In this document: piece after piece, positions 35,496 to 47,985 of the stretch
How positions within the stretch are numbered: position 1 is the stretch's first letter
How the letters are laid out: every line of letters begins with the position of its first letter
Source of the DNA: Peromyscus leucopus
Lineage: Eukaryota; Chordata; Mammalia; Rodentia; Cricetidae
Direction: 5' to 3'
DNA: 64,000 nt
NCBI RefSeq assembly: GCF_004664715.2
Contig: NC_051083.1
Span: forward strand, 98,671,661 to 98,735,660
The notes under the pieces: model-generated
Databases searched by the model: none
The model's input: only the letters and a program-made list of their open reading frames with translations
What the model was told of the DNA's origin: nothing
Made by a program: the position numbers and the translations under genes

Positions 35496-35748
35496 TAAGA
35501 TATTATTATTATTATTATTAATTATATGTATATAGTAATTTGGTCTGCATTCATTCTGTGCATCATATATGTGCAGTGTCCACAGAGGCCAGAAGCAGAC
35601 AATATATCCTCTGGAATTGGAGTTACAGACAACAGTGAGGTGTCATGTGAGTTCTGGGAAGAACTGAACCCAGGTCCTCTGGAAGAGTCAGGTCCTCTAG
35701 AAGAGCAGCCAATACTCTTTATCACTGAACCATTTTTCCACCCACCTC
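35496..35748 (-). mobile_element. B2/B3-type SINE with an internal duplication
   Basis: Reversed SINE with an (ATT)n-like tail, GAGGCCAGAAGCAGACA and GGAAGAACTGAACCCAGG. An 18-bp part, AGGTCCTCTGGAAGAGTC (35672-35689), is followed directly by a 2-to-3-mismatch copy (35690-35707). Confidence 0.75.
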
Positions 35749-37155
35749 TCAATATTTTCTATATAAAATTTCCCACTCATATGATAGGACAATGACAAAA
35801 TTGACAGTCCTGCCCCTTAAGCACATTAACTCTACCTCAGTTCTTATCTTGTTTGTATCTGCTGATCCCTTAACAAAAACTCCTAAAGAATGAAAGGGGC
35901 ATTAAGAATATATTGAAGAGTGGAAGTATTTGCAGACTGGCCATAGGTTTATATTTGGGAAAATGGAACTCTTGAGAAAAATGACCAGAGAATCCTCAGG
36001 CTATAAGTTTTGCTCTTTAGTATTTTTGTTGTTGCTTTTCTTATGGGGTAGTCAGGGCCTCATTCTGTTTGTAACTCAGGGAAGTCTGGAAATCACTGTG
36101 CAGGGTAGGTAGGATGTTATTGAACTTACAGAAATCTTCCTCTTAGTCATTCCCTTAGACTGATTGCTAAGATTACATGGGCGACTAACCACACTCATCT
36201 ATTGTTCAAGCTCACCCAAACTAAATAATTGATACTATAAATTTATTACATGTAGAATATTTGTGAATATTTATCCTGGTTCATAGGATTGAAAGAAAAT
36301 AGAGTTGCATGTAAACTTTCAACTCTTGTTTCTATATATTGTTAAATACATTTCTGAACTTTTCTCCAAGTGAAGGTCAAGAAAGAGATGCAATCCAACA
36401 CCAAGGCAGAAAACATGATCATTACAAATATTTTTAATTTGCAAATATGCCATCATTACCACCAATTGAGCTCACACAGTAACTGACAAATTCATTTCAT
36501 AATGGTAGTAGGGCTTGGAATATATTGTCTATAGTCTATATTTGTCTGTGTCAAGAAAGTCAATGTTAACTTCCTATTAAACTTGGTAGAGTGAACATGC
36601 ACTAATATTTAATATTTCTTAAAATATCCTAATGGAATACAAAGACATAAGTTTACAAGAAAAATAATGGAAAAGAATAATAGACAAGATATTAACCCAG
36701 ATTTGAAAAGTGATAAGCACATGAATGAATGGTAAATCATGGTAGGAAAAAGAAACACCAAAAAGAAACTCATGATAGCATGACAAAGATTATGGTGCTA
36801 GGCAGAGATCAGAGGTCAAGAAGACCTAATAAGTGCTTTAGAGTCTAGGCAAGTGACCCAAACACACACCCCTGGCTTTATAAAACAGATGTCATAAGGA
36901 TGATGTCAAAACTTCAACTGTTAGAGTCCCTGCCTGCACTCCCACATGTTTCAGCACACTGTCATGGACTTGCCTGTGTATTCTCACATGTTTTTTGGGC
37001 AGAAAACTCAGATAAATTCTCTAAAATTCAGAGAAAGAGAAAAAGAGAGATCATGATTTCAGAAATGATAACATAACTGAGCCTGAAGGGGCAATTCTGA
37101 TAAGACAAGGATTAAGGGGAGATTTACGTGTTAAATTTATGTAAACTGAGACTAA
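35749..37155. other. Unique AT-rich sequence
   Basis: No gene or repeat recognised over about 1.4 kb. Confidence 0.5.
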
Positions 37156-37275
37156 GAGATTATAAGAGGTTGAGTGTGGTAGAACATGCCTTGAGCTCAA
37201 TCACTGTAGAGGCTGAGGCAGGAGGATCTGGAGTTCTAAGCATACTTGGATCATACAGCGATATGCTATGCCCAA
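37156..37275 (+). mobile_element. Old B1-like SINE
   Basis: GTTGAGTGTGGTAGAACATG and GAGGCTGAGGCAGGAGGATC keep the B1 left-part order, but the copy is diverged. Confidence 0.55.
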
Positions 37276-37639
37276 AGCAAACCACACAAGAAAAGAAAGA
37301 TCAAAGAAAGACAACACTTGAGTGTTAACTATAATATACATAAATATTTATTAGAGGGAGGGTAATGTAAATACCAAGGGAGAGGGAAATGACAACTAAC
37401 AGTGAGGTTGTTTGGTAAAACAGAGAAACATATGATTCTATGATCTTACTTAAAAATAAATGAAGGAGGAAGGGGAAGAGGAGGAGGAAAAGATAGAACC
37501 TTAAATGGAATTATCTACACTGAATGATAATATCCCTCCCAGGAGACATGGACTAGCTAATAACCCCAGTGCCAGGCAAAGGACACTTTTCTTTGAGGTT
37601 TCCTCAGTGGGTCCACAAAACACTCCAAAATACAGTCTA

Positions 37640-38030
37640 TTGCATTGTTTTTGGTTCCACCTCAGAGATGGAAAATATGATCATAATTTGAAGGCACCGC
37701 ACAGCAGGTATCTCTTTGGATGTGGAAGAATCAAGCTTGTACTGATTCCGTAGCCTCCTCCCATAGGGCTAACCATCACAGTATTGGAAGGAGCTATGTA
37801 AGTTGTCAAGGGAGAAAGATAATCATTTGTCCTAACCAGCTATAAAGCCTGTGGACTATAACAATCACCAGCCAGGCAAGATTGTCCTAACAGTACAATA
37901 GTGGCACTAATATCTTGGGGGTAGCCAATGGCTTCAAAATTGTACTTAAAGGACATTCACTATGAAGTAATTGATGAAAATCTATCCCAGAGGTCATAGG
38001 CATTAGTGGATAACCTGTTACTCTTAATTC
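37640..38030 (+). repeat. Unclassified old rodent repeat, copy 1
   Basis: CCAGGCAAGATTGTCC, CAATAGTGGCACTAAT and GGACATTCACTATGA recur in diverged form at 53800-53910 (GGCAAGAATTGG, CAATAGTGGCACGAAT, GGCTCACTCCATGA). This indicates an interspersed element, possibly an old LINE 3' end. The family is unknown to me. Confidence 0.5.
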
Positions 38031-38054
38031 CTGAATTAATATAGCTTCTATATT

Positions 38055-38475
38055 TGATAGCTATTTTTGGTTGTCAACTTGACTACATCTGGATTTAACT
38101 AAAACACAAGCATCTGCGTACACCTGTGACAGATTTTCCTTAGTTAAATCATCTAAAGTGAGAAGTTCCATCTTAACCCAGATATTTTGAGATGAGAAGA
38201 TCCACCTTCAACCTGGGCCATGCCTTCTAGTGGCAGCCTATATAAAGGACATGGAAAAAGGAAGCTTTCTCTCTTTGCCTGCTTGCCCTCACTCTTGTTG
38301 TCAAGTTCATTCTTTCACTGGTATTAGAACTAACTTCTTTGGGATTCTGGCATATGCTGAAGACTGTCTAAGACATCTAATCTCATGGACTGAACAACTA
38401 CTGGATTTTTGAACTTATTGTTGGTAGACAGCCATTGTTGGATTAGCTTGATCATAGCCTATAAACCACTCTAAT
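38055..38475 (+). repeat. Interspersed repeat beginning TTGGTTGTCAACTTGAC
   Basis: A non-coding unit from TTTGGTTGTCAACTTGACTA to about CCTATAAACCACTCTAATTA, followed by an AT-rich tail. I recognise its phrases as those of a recurrent rodent interspersed repeat, but it occurs only once in this window and I cannot give a name with confidence. Confidence 0.4.
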
Positions 38476-38487
38476 TATATATATATA

Positions 38488-38531
<44 letters not shown>

Positions 38532-38646
38532 CTTTTAGATTATTTGAATTACTTATTTATCCCTGACCCTTCTTTATTGACTTTGTCCAATTATATATAA
38601 TTGATATATAATTATCAATATACATACTTATGTATAATTATATAAT

Positions 38647-38690
<44 letters not shown>
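38473..38690. repeat. AT-rich palindromic microsatellite block
   Basis: (TA)n at 38473-38530, a 62-bp non-repeat island at 38531-38592, self-complementary ATAATTATA-type sequence at 38593-38650, then (CA)n at 38651-38690. The island is a copy of sequence 1.1 kb downstream. Confidence 0.9.
38531..38592 (+). repeat. 62-bp direct duplication, copy 1
   Basis: From TCTTTTAGATTATTTGAATT to CTTTGTCCAATT. It matches 39695-39756 at 59 of 62 positions. Flanks are unrelated. Confidence 0.93.
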
Positions 38691-38692
<2 letters not shown>

Positions 38693-38693
<1 letters not shown>

Positions 38694-40046
38694 AGGTCTG
38701 TTCCTTTAGGAAACACAGACTAATGCAGCTTCCAACTGTATTCCAGAACGTACTCTTATACCCACAAATAAGTTTAGCCCACACATCTCATCAACAAAAC
38801 TTCCTTTTGCCCCAGCTGGAGCCAGCACAGAAGTCCAAACCTGGTCAAAATGCAGTGAATAAGTGATCATGGAGTGTTTAGCCCACTTTATATGTCTATA
38901 TGACACATCTTCTTACATCTACATGAAACATGTATAATTAAGGATTGAGGAACATTGTAAGTCAGGAAGCAGAAAGATTATAAAAGCCAGTGGATCCAGA
39001 TACTTGTTAGAAAACAAATATACCAATTTAATTTAAAACTTAAATTGAAGAAAAACAAGGAAATGATTTAAACAGAAAAAGAAAAAGGAATTGAAAAATT
39101 AGGAAAATGTGAATGTCAAGTACATTTTGTTCTTTGATGGAGAGACAGATGATCAATGCAAATTTTTGCTTTTTGGTATATACTTTCCTTCTATGCTACA
39201 TGGAAGTGCTCTTTGTGCAAAGGTGACTTTGAAATCAGTAGGAGGGTCTTACTTGAAAGTGCTGCATGAGGCTATTGCCTGAGCTCAAGAATATGACCCC
39301 TGAATATAAAGCAATAAGATGTCAAGCATGCATATTATTTCTTCAGAAAACATGCACTCTTTTTTAAATTGTTTTAGTAAGTAATGGACCATTAGCCAGA
39401 AATTTCATTTGTTGAACATCTTAATGTCTATCCATTCGTGTTAATAGATACCTTTTGATCAAGTTGATGGTGTTATTATATTTTTATTATTGACATTAAG
39501 GACCCATTGTAAACTTATTTTTGCCATAAAAGAAGCCTGCTCACCCCAAGAAAAACAAGGTTTCTTTTTAATGTTATTTAGAAAAATTGAACTCTGAATA
39601 ATTAAATTCAAACTCATCCTTGGTGGAGTCCAGAGGATAGGATTCAGGTCTTCTGGGAGAACTATTGCTCAGACCCTGAAATTTAAAACAATGATCTTTT
39701 AGATTATTTGAATCACTTATTTATCCCTGACCTTTCTTTATTGACTATGTCCAATTGCTTTAAAAATGACCCAGAAACTTTATTTTATTCTTCTTACAAA
39801 CATTGTTAAACATATTCCAAATTGGCTGAATTTAAGTTAGGGTGGATGTTATAAGATATTGATAACTACTTGTCTTCTTATAAAAGCAAATTGTGTACAT
39901 ATTTATGAACTGGATCTCGTTTCTCTTTTGCTCCAGGAAATACTAAATTGTATCCCATTCCCATTTACTGAAAACATTTATTTCACTGATTGTAATATGG
40001 TACAGACACAGTGAAAAATGGCAGAAATCTGATGAATAATGAGAAC
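38693..40046. other. Unique AT-rich sequence containing duplication copy 2
   Basis: Non-coding by inspection. 39695-39756 is the second copy of the 62-bp duplication. Its flanks are ordinary unique sequence, so this is likely the source copy. Confidence 0.6.
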
Positions 40047-40399
40047 TGTCTCAGGGTTTCTATTTCTGTAAAGAGACACCATTATCATGACAAATCTTAT
40101 AAAGGAAAGCATTTAATAAGGAATTATTTACAATTTCAGAGACTTATTCTATTATAATCATGGCAGAACATGGCAGCATGCAGGCATATGTTGGAGAAGG
40201 AGCTGAGAGTCCTACATCTTGATCTGCAGGCAGCAAAAGAATCTGTGTCCTACACTGGGCTTAACTTGAGCATAGGAGATCTCAAAGCCTACCTCCACAG
40301 TGGCATAGGTCCTCCAACAAGGCCATACCTACTCCAACAAAGCCACATCTCCTAATAGTGCCACTCCCTACAGGGGCCATTTTCTTTCCAACTACGACA
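40047..40399 (-). mobile_element. MaLR-type solo LTR
   Basis: Starts TGTCTCAGGGTTTC and ends ACTACGACA. The flanks AGAAC (40042-40046) and AGAAG (40400-40404) match at 4 of 5 bases. Confidence 0.75.
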
Positions 40400-43300
40400 A
40401 GAAGTATGCAATCTCTTCTTCATATACTTAAGCTTAGTATATATTGAAGTCTGAAAGGCAGAGAGAAAGATAATGATATATATATATATATATATATATA
40501 CATACATACATATATATATGAAATAATTACAAATTGTGTTCTAGACAATGAAAATGATAAGCAAGGAAGGTGCTATGATTTTAAAAACATAAAAAAGAAA
40601 CACATACTTTTTAGATTGGATTTTAAGTGAAGGTCCCTTTGATGAGATTATTTGGACTTAGCAAACAATGTCCTCACTGATTATTTTAAATTAAAGATGC
40701 TTGGAGTAAAAGCAAATGCTAGATGTTTCACTCCATGATTCCTTTATCTACTTAAAGACTGGATATGCATGCTAAGAAAGAAAATCATTATCTTTGGCTT
40801 CTGTGTGGAAATTTCATGAATTAAATGCATATTTTTAGGAAGAAAGATTAAAGAATATAGTGACACCTGGACTGGTTTTTGTCACAAGTTATTGTTAGTG
40901 GCATCTTTCTATTTAATTACACAATAGACTCATTTACTATTGTTAGTGCATCTGAGCCATTCATTCACACACAATTATTCACTACCCCTCAGCATGTTCA
41001 TTCTTCTTAACATCCTCCATACAGATCTTCTCTAAGTTTCAACTCTATTTCCTTGTATACCTATTACACACATGTTGGTGCCACTATTTTTAGTATTTAT
41101 CCATGGATTTATAAACAAACATGCTTATGGAATCTGCTAAGATTCACTTGTAGATATTACTCAACAACTTTCTCTCAATCAATATGAAATTTCAGCCCTT
41201 TTACACTTTTTGTTTTCAAATGCATCAAGCACTTTACTACATAAGGTCTCCTACAGACTCTTTCTCCTCCAGAAGGTCTCTTTCCATGATTATTGTCACA
41301 TAGCCAGCATTAAATTTTAGATCTCAGTAGAATTGGCACTTTGTAATATAACCTTTTATCCTATCCAAATTATCAATGGAATACTGTCTAAAAATAGTTT
41401 AATAGGAGAAAAAGAGAAAAATTTAGTATCACACATGAAGAGCAATCATAAAGTTGATGGCCATGATGTAGATGCTTTGACCAAACAAGAAAAAAAAAAT
41501 AAAGCTCCTTTTAAATGGCTATGCCTGAGTACTCATCTTCCCTTTTTAAACACATTAAGTTGATGGCTGTTCTGCCAATATGACTTCTATGTACTTGGGG
41601 AAGGACATCATGTTTTTACTTCACTAAATCATTCATACACTTACTCAAATATAATTGATCACCTATTATGTGTTCAGTACTTGGCTAGAGAATAGGGATG
41701 TAAAAATAAATTTGTAGTTTCTGCCTTCTTTCAAGGACTTCACAAACCAGGGAAGATATAATATAATATCATTATTTATTAAGCTTATAATCTACACTAA
41801 GTATTTTCCTCCTCCTAAACCACATTAAGATGTCAGCATACTTGCTTTTTAAATACCAGAAATAAGAGTTTGGGAGTGACTTCTTTAAAATCAGATAGTA
41901 ATACATGCTCAAAGTCATGTTATTTATTACTCTCTTTTGCTTTGATAACCAACTTCAACAAATGATATCTAGCAACTGAGTAAAATGCTACATAGAATCC
42001 AAGGGACAGAAGAAGAATACGAACAAGATCCAATTATACATTTAAAGTGTTTTTCCTCTTACTCTCTCTTATGTTCTCAAATTTCATGTCAAACTAAAAA
42101 ACAAAACACACACCAACACCCATAGTGAACCAATCTCTTGAAATGGAATTTTGTAAATAAAAAAAAATGGAATAAAATTATCAGTTGTGACCTGCTTGTT
42201 GATGTTTGAAAACATGAGGATACTTATGTTGAGTTTCCACAACATCAACAGGGCTCATTGGAAAAATGTCCTACAACTAGATGGTCTGTGCTTTTGTCCA
42301 ACCATAATAGGAAAGTTAGCAGAAAAGCTCCGAATCTTACCCAGATTATTTTATCAACCTATTTGAAATAATGGCTTCGGTAGTCATCGTCTTGGAGATA
42401 GGCACCACTACACTTGCACATTTGCAAACACCTTGTTATTATCTTCTTGCTAGTTGACTGTATCTTTTTTGTAAAAGATTAAGAATGAATAGGTCACTGT
42501 TGAGGTGGCTGTAAGGGCATGGAGTACCTTTACAGATTGTATGTCGTACATATTTTCAAATTCTTCAATAGGATGATTTACACTGCAAAATATGCACATA
42601 GCATCAGCATTGCCTTATTTTTTCTTATAACATCACATATTGGATTACCTATTTCAATATTAGTTGCAATAGCAGCACATGATTAAACTAGTCCGTATAC
42701 CTCAGAAGGAAAAATGACCCATAGGATTGCTCAATGCAGAATTACTTGTAGCAGCAGCAATTGTTTCAAACATCTCATCTCTTTCCAAAGGGAACTGGCT
42801 ATGCAGTCTATGGCATGTAAATAAAGCAGCAACAAAAACGAGTGAGAGAACTTCTAGACACTGGTATATGTTAAAAGATTCAAGCATATTTGTTATGTAC
42901 GAAAGACATGTCTCAGTAGAGTCTTTATATTATTTCATGTATTTGAAGAAAAAAAAGTGAAATAATAGTTCTATTGTTCTGCATGGACTTACAGAACCAT
43001 CGGAAAGAAAAATAGACAGTTCATGGTTTTATACAATGAAGCATCGGCATATCATTAATCATAGTCTAAACTTCCCTCACAAATGTATATATGGTATAAG
43101 GCAGCAATTGAAGGCATTAGGTCAGTGGTGTGATACAAGTGTCTTCCATTTATTTTGAATCACATATAATATAATCCATTTAAAATATGAAAATATAAAA
43201 TTATTAATTGCCTGGTGAAACTCTTAAGAATAAATTTCCTTTACATGAAGCAGTATTGTCTGGAGATATGACCCCTGGATTTAGATTCAGGATATTTGTG

Positions 43301-43897
43301 AGTAAATGAATTAATTTAAGAAATTGGCAAGAGTGCTGTCATATAGTAGTTAAGTGGAGCCTCTGAAGTCTCACTGTCTGGGATAGAATGCTGGATCTAC
43401 ATTATCTAATCATAAAACAAATCAGTATGTAAACAGCCAAGTGCCCCAGAAGAAACACTCATATATAATATATAGTTCCATAACATTAAAAAAGTATCCT
43501 GTAAATATTTTACATACTTTAATAGGACATAAGGATGATCATTTTAGAATGGTTTCATATCAGACCATACAATATATTTTATTTCAAGTTAAAGACATAG
43601 ATCTCACTCATGGGGCTTTGTTTGGTAAGAAGCTTTTTGCAGCTGGAATGCATTCATCTTCTACCTGAGTTACTGCTTCAATTCTAGTTGACTACCTTTT
43701 ATTGCAATATTTTAAGTTGCCAAATTATTGTCTGCAATGTGACAGGGACAACCATTTCCATGGGGGTGTGTTTTTCAAATAAGTATAGCCAGAATAAATC
43801 TGATGTGCCGTGGTAAATGGAGTTGCTGACAATAGCCAATGCTTTAAGGATACCTTTTTATGTTGAGTACAGTTGTAAAGGGTGTATGGGAGCTCTG

Positions 43898-43942
<45 letters not shown>

Positions 43943-44984
43943 TTGAAATAAAAATGTAAAAACATAGTTTCATAAAATAAAAATACCAAAATGCTACAAC
44001 TTCTAAAAATCACAACATAAAATGCTCAATATGATTAAAAGTCAAGGCAATGCAAATTAAAAACTAAAAAAAAAACTTGATGGAACGGCTACCATATATG
44101 CAGTATTTCCAAGCCACATAATTACATCAGTACTTTGACCCTCCCTTGGTACTTTATCAATGATCAAACTGCAGGTTCTTGCTTGTAAGACAGTGAAAAT
44201 TCAAGGGCTATCTTTTTCAATTCTTTTAAAACATTTTGTTTTACACTAGACAAATATCTCCTTTAGTAAAACTATAAAGGAATTTTTTTTATAAAAGTGC
44301 CTTTGCTAATTTGACACATTCAAAAATTAATTTTGCTTTCTTTTCCCAAAAGCCAATAACAGTGTAAATGAAGACAGTTCATCAGGAGTGAGAAAGATAA
44401 TTGCGGCAGTTCTTCGATAATAGTTTCCTTTGGTAAGTGAAATTTTATTCAGGTGTATCAAAAGTAATCTAAATATTGTCATTTCCCTCAGTAGATATAG
44501 AGGAAAGCATGATTTAAACAAATGGAAATCACTGCTATGGTAAAATCTCATTAAGTATCTGCCAGCTATAGGAACTTTTCCAAGCACTTCCAAAGACTTC
44601 CTTTCAAGGTATTTTCAGGTTAACCACAATAATGTCCACATCAAAATACCTTCACACTCAGCAGTAATATCTTTGTATTTAAGTTTAACTTAAAATTAAG
44701 CCTTCTTTTCTCTTGAATCTTATTAGCTATCAACTAATCTACTATTTCTTTGGAAAGAATAAAAGAGAATGTAGATTGTGTGGTAGGTAGCCATAATCAG
44801 AAGTATCAGTCAATTTGTGGTAATATAAATGATACGAATATCATTTTCTCCAAGAATGTTTAGCCAGAATCTTTCCCCTTTGCTCTCCCTTGTTTCTTGA
44901 CTCCTTTCCTGATACTCCAGATTTCATGAGGGTTGGGATGAAAAATGTTTCCTTATGACATGATAATCTATTTGGTGTAGAAAT
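40400..44984. other. Long unique AT-rich stretch with sparse old repeats
   Basis: No gene seen. Contains (AT)n tracts at 40476-40519 and 43900-43939. 41640-41770 (CACCTATTATGTGTTCAGTA, TTGGCTAGAGAATAGGGATG) resembles an L2-type 3' end. 43330-43400 (ATAGTAGTTAAGTGGAGCCT, GTCTGGGATAGAATGC) resembles MIR. Confidence 0.55.
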
Positions 44985-45320
44985 TCCTAACTGTCATGAT
45001 AGAACTTTCATCCAGTGACTGATGGAAGCAGATGCAGAGATCCACGGCCAAGCCCCAGGTGGAATTTCAGGAGTCCAACCGGCAAGATAGAGGAGGGATT
45101 ATATGAGCAAGAGATATTGAGACCATAATTGGAAAAAGCACAGGGACAAATAGCCAAACTAGTGGAAACACACGAACTGTGAACCAATGGCTGAGGAGCC
45201 CCCATGGAACTGGATCAGGCCCTCTGGATAAGTGAGACAGTTGATTAGCTTGAACTACTTAGGAGGCCCTCAGACAGTGGGACCAGGACCTGTTTGAATG
45301 AGACCAAGCAACCTGATTCC
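44985..45320 (+). mobile_element. L1 3' UTR fragment truncated at both ends
   Basis: CTAACTGTCATGATAGAACT, AGATGCAGAGATCCACGG and AACTGGATCAGGCCCTCTGG are the shared L1 3' UTR landmarks. Unlike the copies at 20039, 33223 and 46685, it lacks the G-rich tract and poly(A). Confidence 0.75.
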
Positions 45321-46684
45321 ACAGAGATGTAGTCCTTCACTAATTAGCACTAAACCACTTTCCTTCCATAATACTGTCCATTTTGTCCGTATCTACCTTT
45401 TCATCATCAGCTTAGTACATTTTGGTCCTTAATGTGGAGTGTTGGTTTGTCCTTGTAGTCATCTGAAAAATTTCCACTGAAGGGCTCTCATAGGTAGAAA
45501 ATTCCTTCAGATATAGGAAGTCCATTAAAGCAAGAATTCCCAAGCTGAATAAATGTCGTTTATCCTAGAGAAGTAATGATATTTGATAGACTCTGGAGAA
45601 TATTGTCAACCTTAGAACTATGAATGTGTATTTATGATTATGACACTGCCAATCATGTGTTTATCCTCATCTATAAAATAAGATATTGATATTAAGGCTC
45701 TGTGAATAATTGACTTTGTCATTATGCAGGATTTAGAACAATACATGGCATATAATGAATGTGGTATTACCTGACAGTGCCAGTTACTAATGTTATCCAT
45801 TTTTTAAAATCAAGGCTTATTTTAAACAATCTTTTGAAAAAAATAATTACTTTGTTAAAACTTTCTGATATCCCTTGGACCATATGGTACACCAACAACT
45901 CATGGTCTTGGTTTACTTCAGAGCTTTGTTTTTGTGGGGAGCTGGCTGTTGCAATGATGAGCTGGCAGTCTTATTAGGATGATGTGATTTGGGATAAACA
46001 GTTTTCAAGCACCAGTATGTAACATGAAACAATCATTATTAAGAGTTTTTTGCCTTTTAATGCAATTGGATAAACCAAATCAACCAGTGAATTTGCCCTG
46101 ATAGTACATTTAAATTGTTTTCAATTGGAAAATGTATCCTGCCTTAACCAATTCTTCTTTGGCTGATTGTAGCCAATCTAATGAAAATTTGTTAAATATC
46201 TGACACCTCCCAAATGAAGTTTGTATGATCTTTACTTAAATCCTGTATCTCAAACCACTTTTTCTCTTATTGAAAGCAAAGTGATACCAGAGCTAAAAGT
46301 TAGTGAGAAACCTAATTAACTCAGTAAGGTCGATTTCTACTGTCACATTTATCAGGGAAAAGGGCCCATAGCATGTCTGGAATAGAATGTGTTGATTATA
46401 ACAGTAAAAAAGTACTTAGCAACAGAAATTATAAAGACTCATCTATGCCAGCCTTCAATTCCAAGCCCTCTGAATACCATTGTTGGGCATACTATTTTAA
46501 TCAATTTATTTTTAAATAATTTTTATAGAATATACTTGGATCATTTTCTCCCTCAATTCCCATGTCCTTCCCATCTCCCCTTACTCAGTTTCATGCTCTT
46601 CATATCCCAATATGCTGTATTCACATTTTCATGTTAGTGCTAAAATTACAAACCCTAAAAGAAAATTCTATATTTTAAAGTAAG
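45321..46684. other. Unique sequence with a MIR relic
   Basis: 45640-45765 keeps the MIR-type order TCCTCATCTATAAAATAAGA then CAATACATGGCATATAATGA. The rest is unrecognised AT-rich DNA. Confidence 0.5.
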
Positions 46685-47291
46685 AGGGTGCCTGAGTTGG
46701 CTTAGGTAATCAAATTGGTGAATACTCTGTCATCATAGAGCCTTCATCCACTAACTGATGGGAACAGATGCAGAGATCCACAGCTATGCATCAGGCTTAG
46801 CTCCAGAAGTCTAGCCAAAGAGAGTGAAGAGGGATTCCATGAGCAAGGGGCATCAAGAGCATGATGGGGAAACCTACAGAGACAACTGAGCCAAGCTAGT
46901 GGGAATTCGTGAGCTTTAGACCAACAGCTGTGGAATCTGCAAGGGACTGGACTAGGACCTCTGCATACGTGAGACAGTTGTATAGCTTGACCTACTTAAG
47001 GGGCCCTGGCAGTAGGATCAGGATCTATTCCTGGTGTATGATCTGGCTTTTTGGAGTCTATTACCTATGGTGGGATACCTTGCACAGACTTGATGCGGGG
47101 GGAGGGGCTTGGATCTGCCTCAACTAAATGTACCAGGCCTTGTTGACTCCACATGGGATGCCTTACTTACTTTTTCAGAAGAGGGAGTGGGGGGTAAGTT
47201 GGGGGGAAGGCTGGGGGTTGGGAGGAAGGAAGAGAGGGGGATCTGTGGTTGGTATATAAAATGAATAAAAATGTTTTTAAGAAAAAAGAAA
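46685..47291 (+). mobile_element. L1 3' UTR, 5' truncated
   Basis: Full run of 3' UTR landmarks and a G-rich tract, ending GGTATATAAAATGAATAAAA. An 8-bp flank, AAAGTAAG, occurs at 46677-46684 and 47292-47299. Confidence 0.85.
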
Positions 47292-47354
47292 AAAGTAAGC
47301 TATGGATACAAATCTATAAATACAAATGTAATCTATAGATACAAATGTAAGCTT

Positions 47355-47362
47355 GTGGTGTG

Positions 47363-47397
<35 letters not shown>

Positions 47398-47413
47398 GTG
47401 TATGTGTGTGTAC
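47355..47413. repeat. (GT)n microsatellite
   Basis: GT run with single TTG and TA interruptions. Confidence 0.95.
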
Positions 47414-47639
47414 ATCTGGTGGTAGGTCAAGTGTTATCTTAGAAAAATACTGAGAGTTTTTAAAAGTCACAATCAAAATCAGATGGGCAATGTAGCCAGA
47501 CCATCATAACATTCAATTATTTCAAAGGGTCTTATTGGGAGTGATTATCCTAGACCTTGACTCAGATAAGATACATTTGACACTAAGACAAGAAACTTCA
47601 TGTTGACAAATCATCTGTAAAGCCCTTGCAATATAATAT

Positions 47640-47985
47640 TTATGGGTGAGTGAGGGTACACATGTGTGCTCAGGCATTCATGTGTATGTATGTGAACATA
47701 TGGAGAACAGGTGTCATCCACAGGTATCAGCCCTCAGGAGTCACCCACTTTGTTTTTGAATCTCTCACTGGGACAGCTCACAAATCAAAACTTGGCTGAC
47801 TTGCCAGTGAGGCACAGCAATCTTCACCCCTCTGCCTTTTCAGAGATGGGACCACAAGTTGAATGGTACAATGCCTGGCTTTTATACATGTATGTGGTAT
47901 GTGTGCTGTGAGTCAAACTTAGGGATGTCATGCTTTCAAGGCAAGTGATTTACTAGCTGAGCTAACCATTCAGCCCCCAAAGCAT
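47640..47985 (-). mobile_element. Old tRNA-derived SINE (B3/B4-like)
   Basis: GGTGTCATCCACAGGTATCA, CTTAGGGATGTCATGCTTTC and GAGCTAACCATTCAGCCCCC resemble the reversed body and head of B3/B4-type SINEs. The subfamily is uncertain. Confidence 0.5.
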
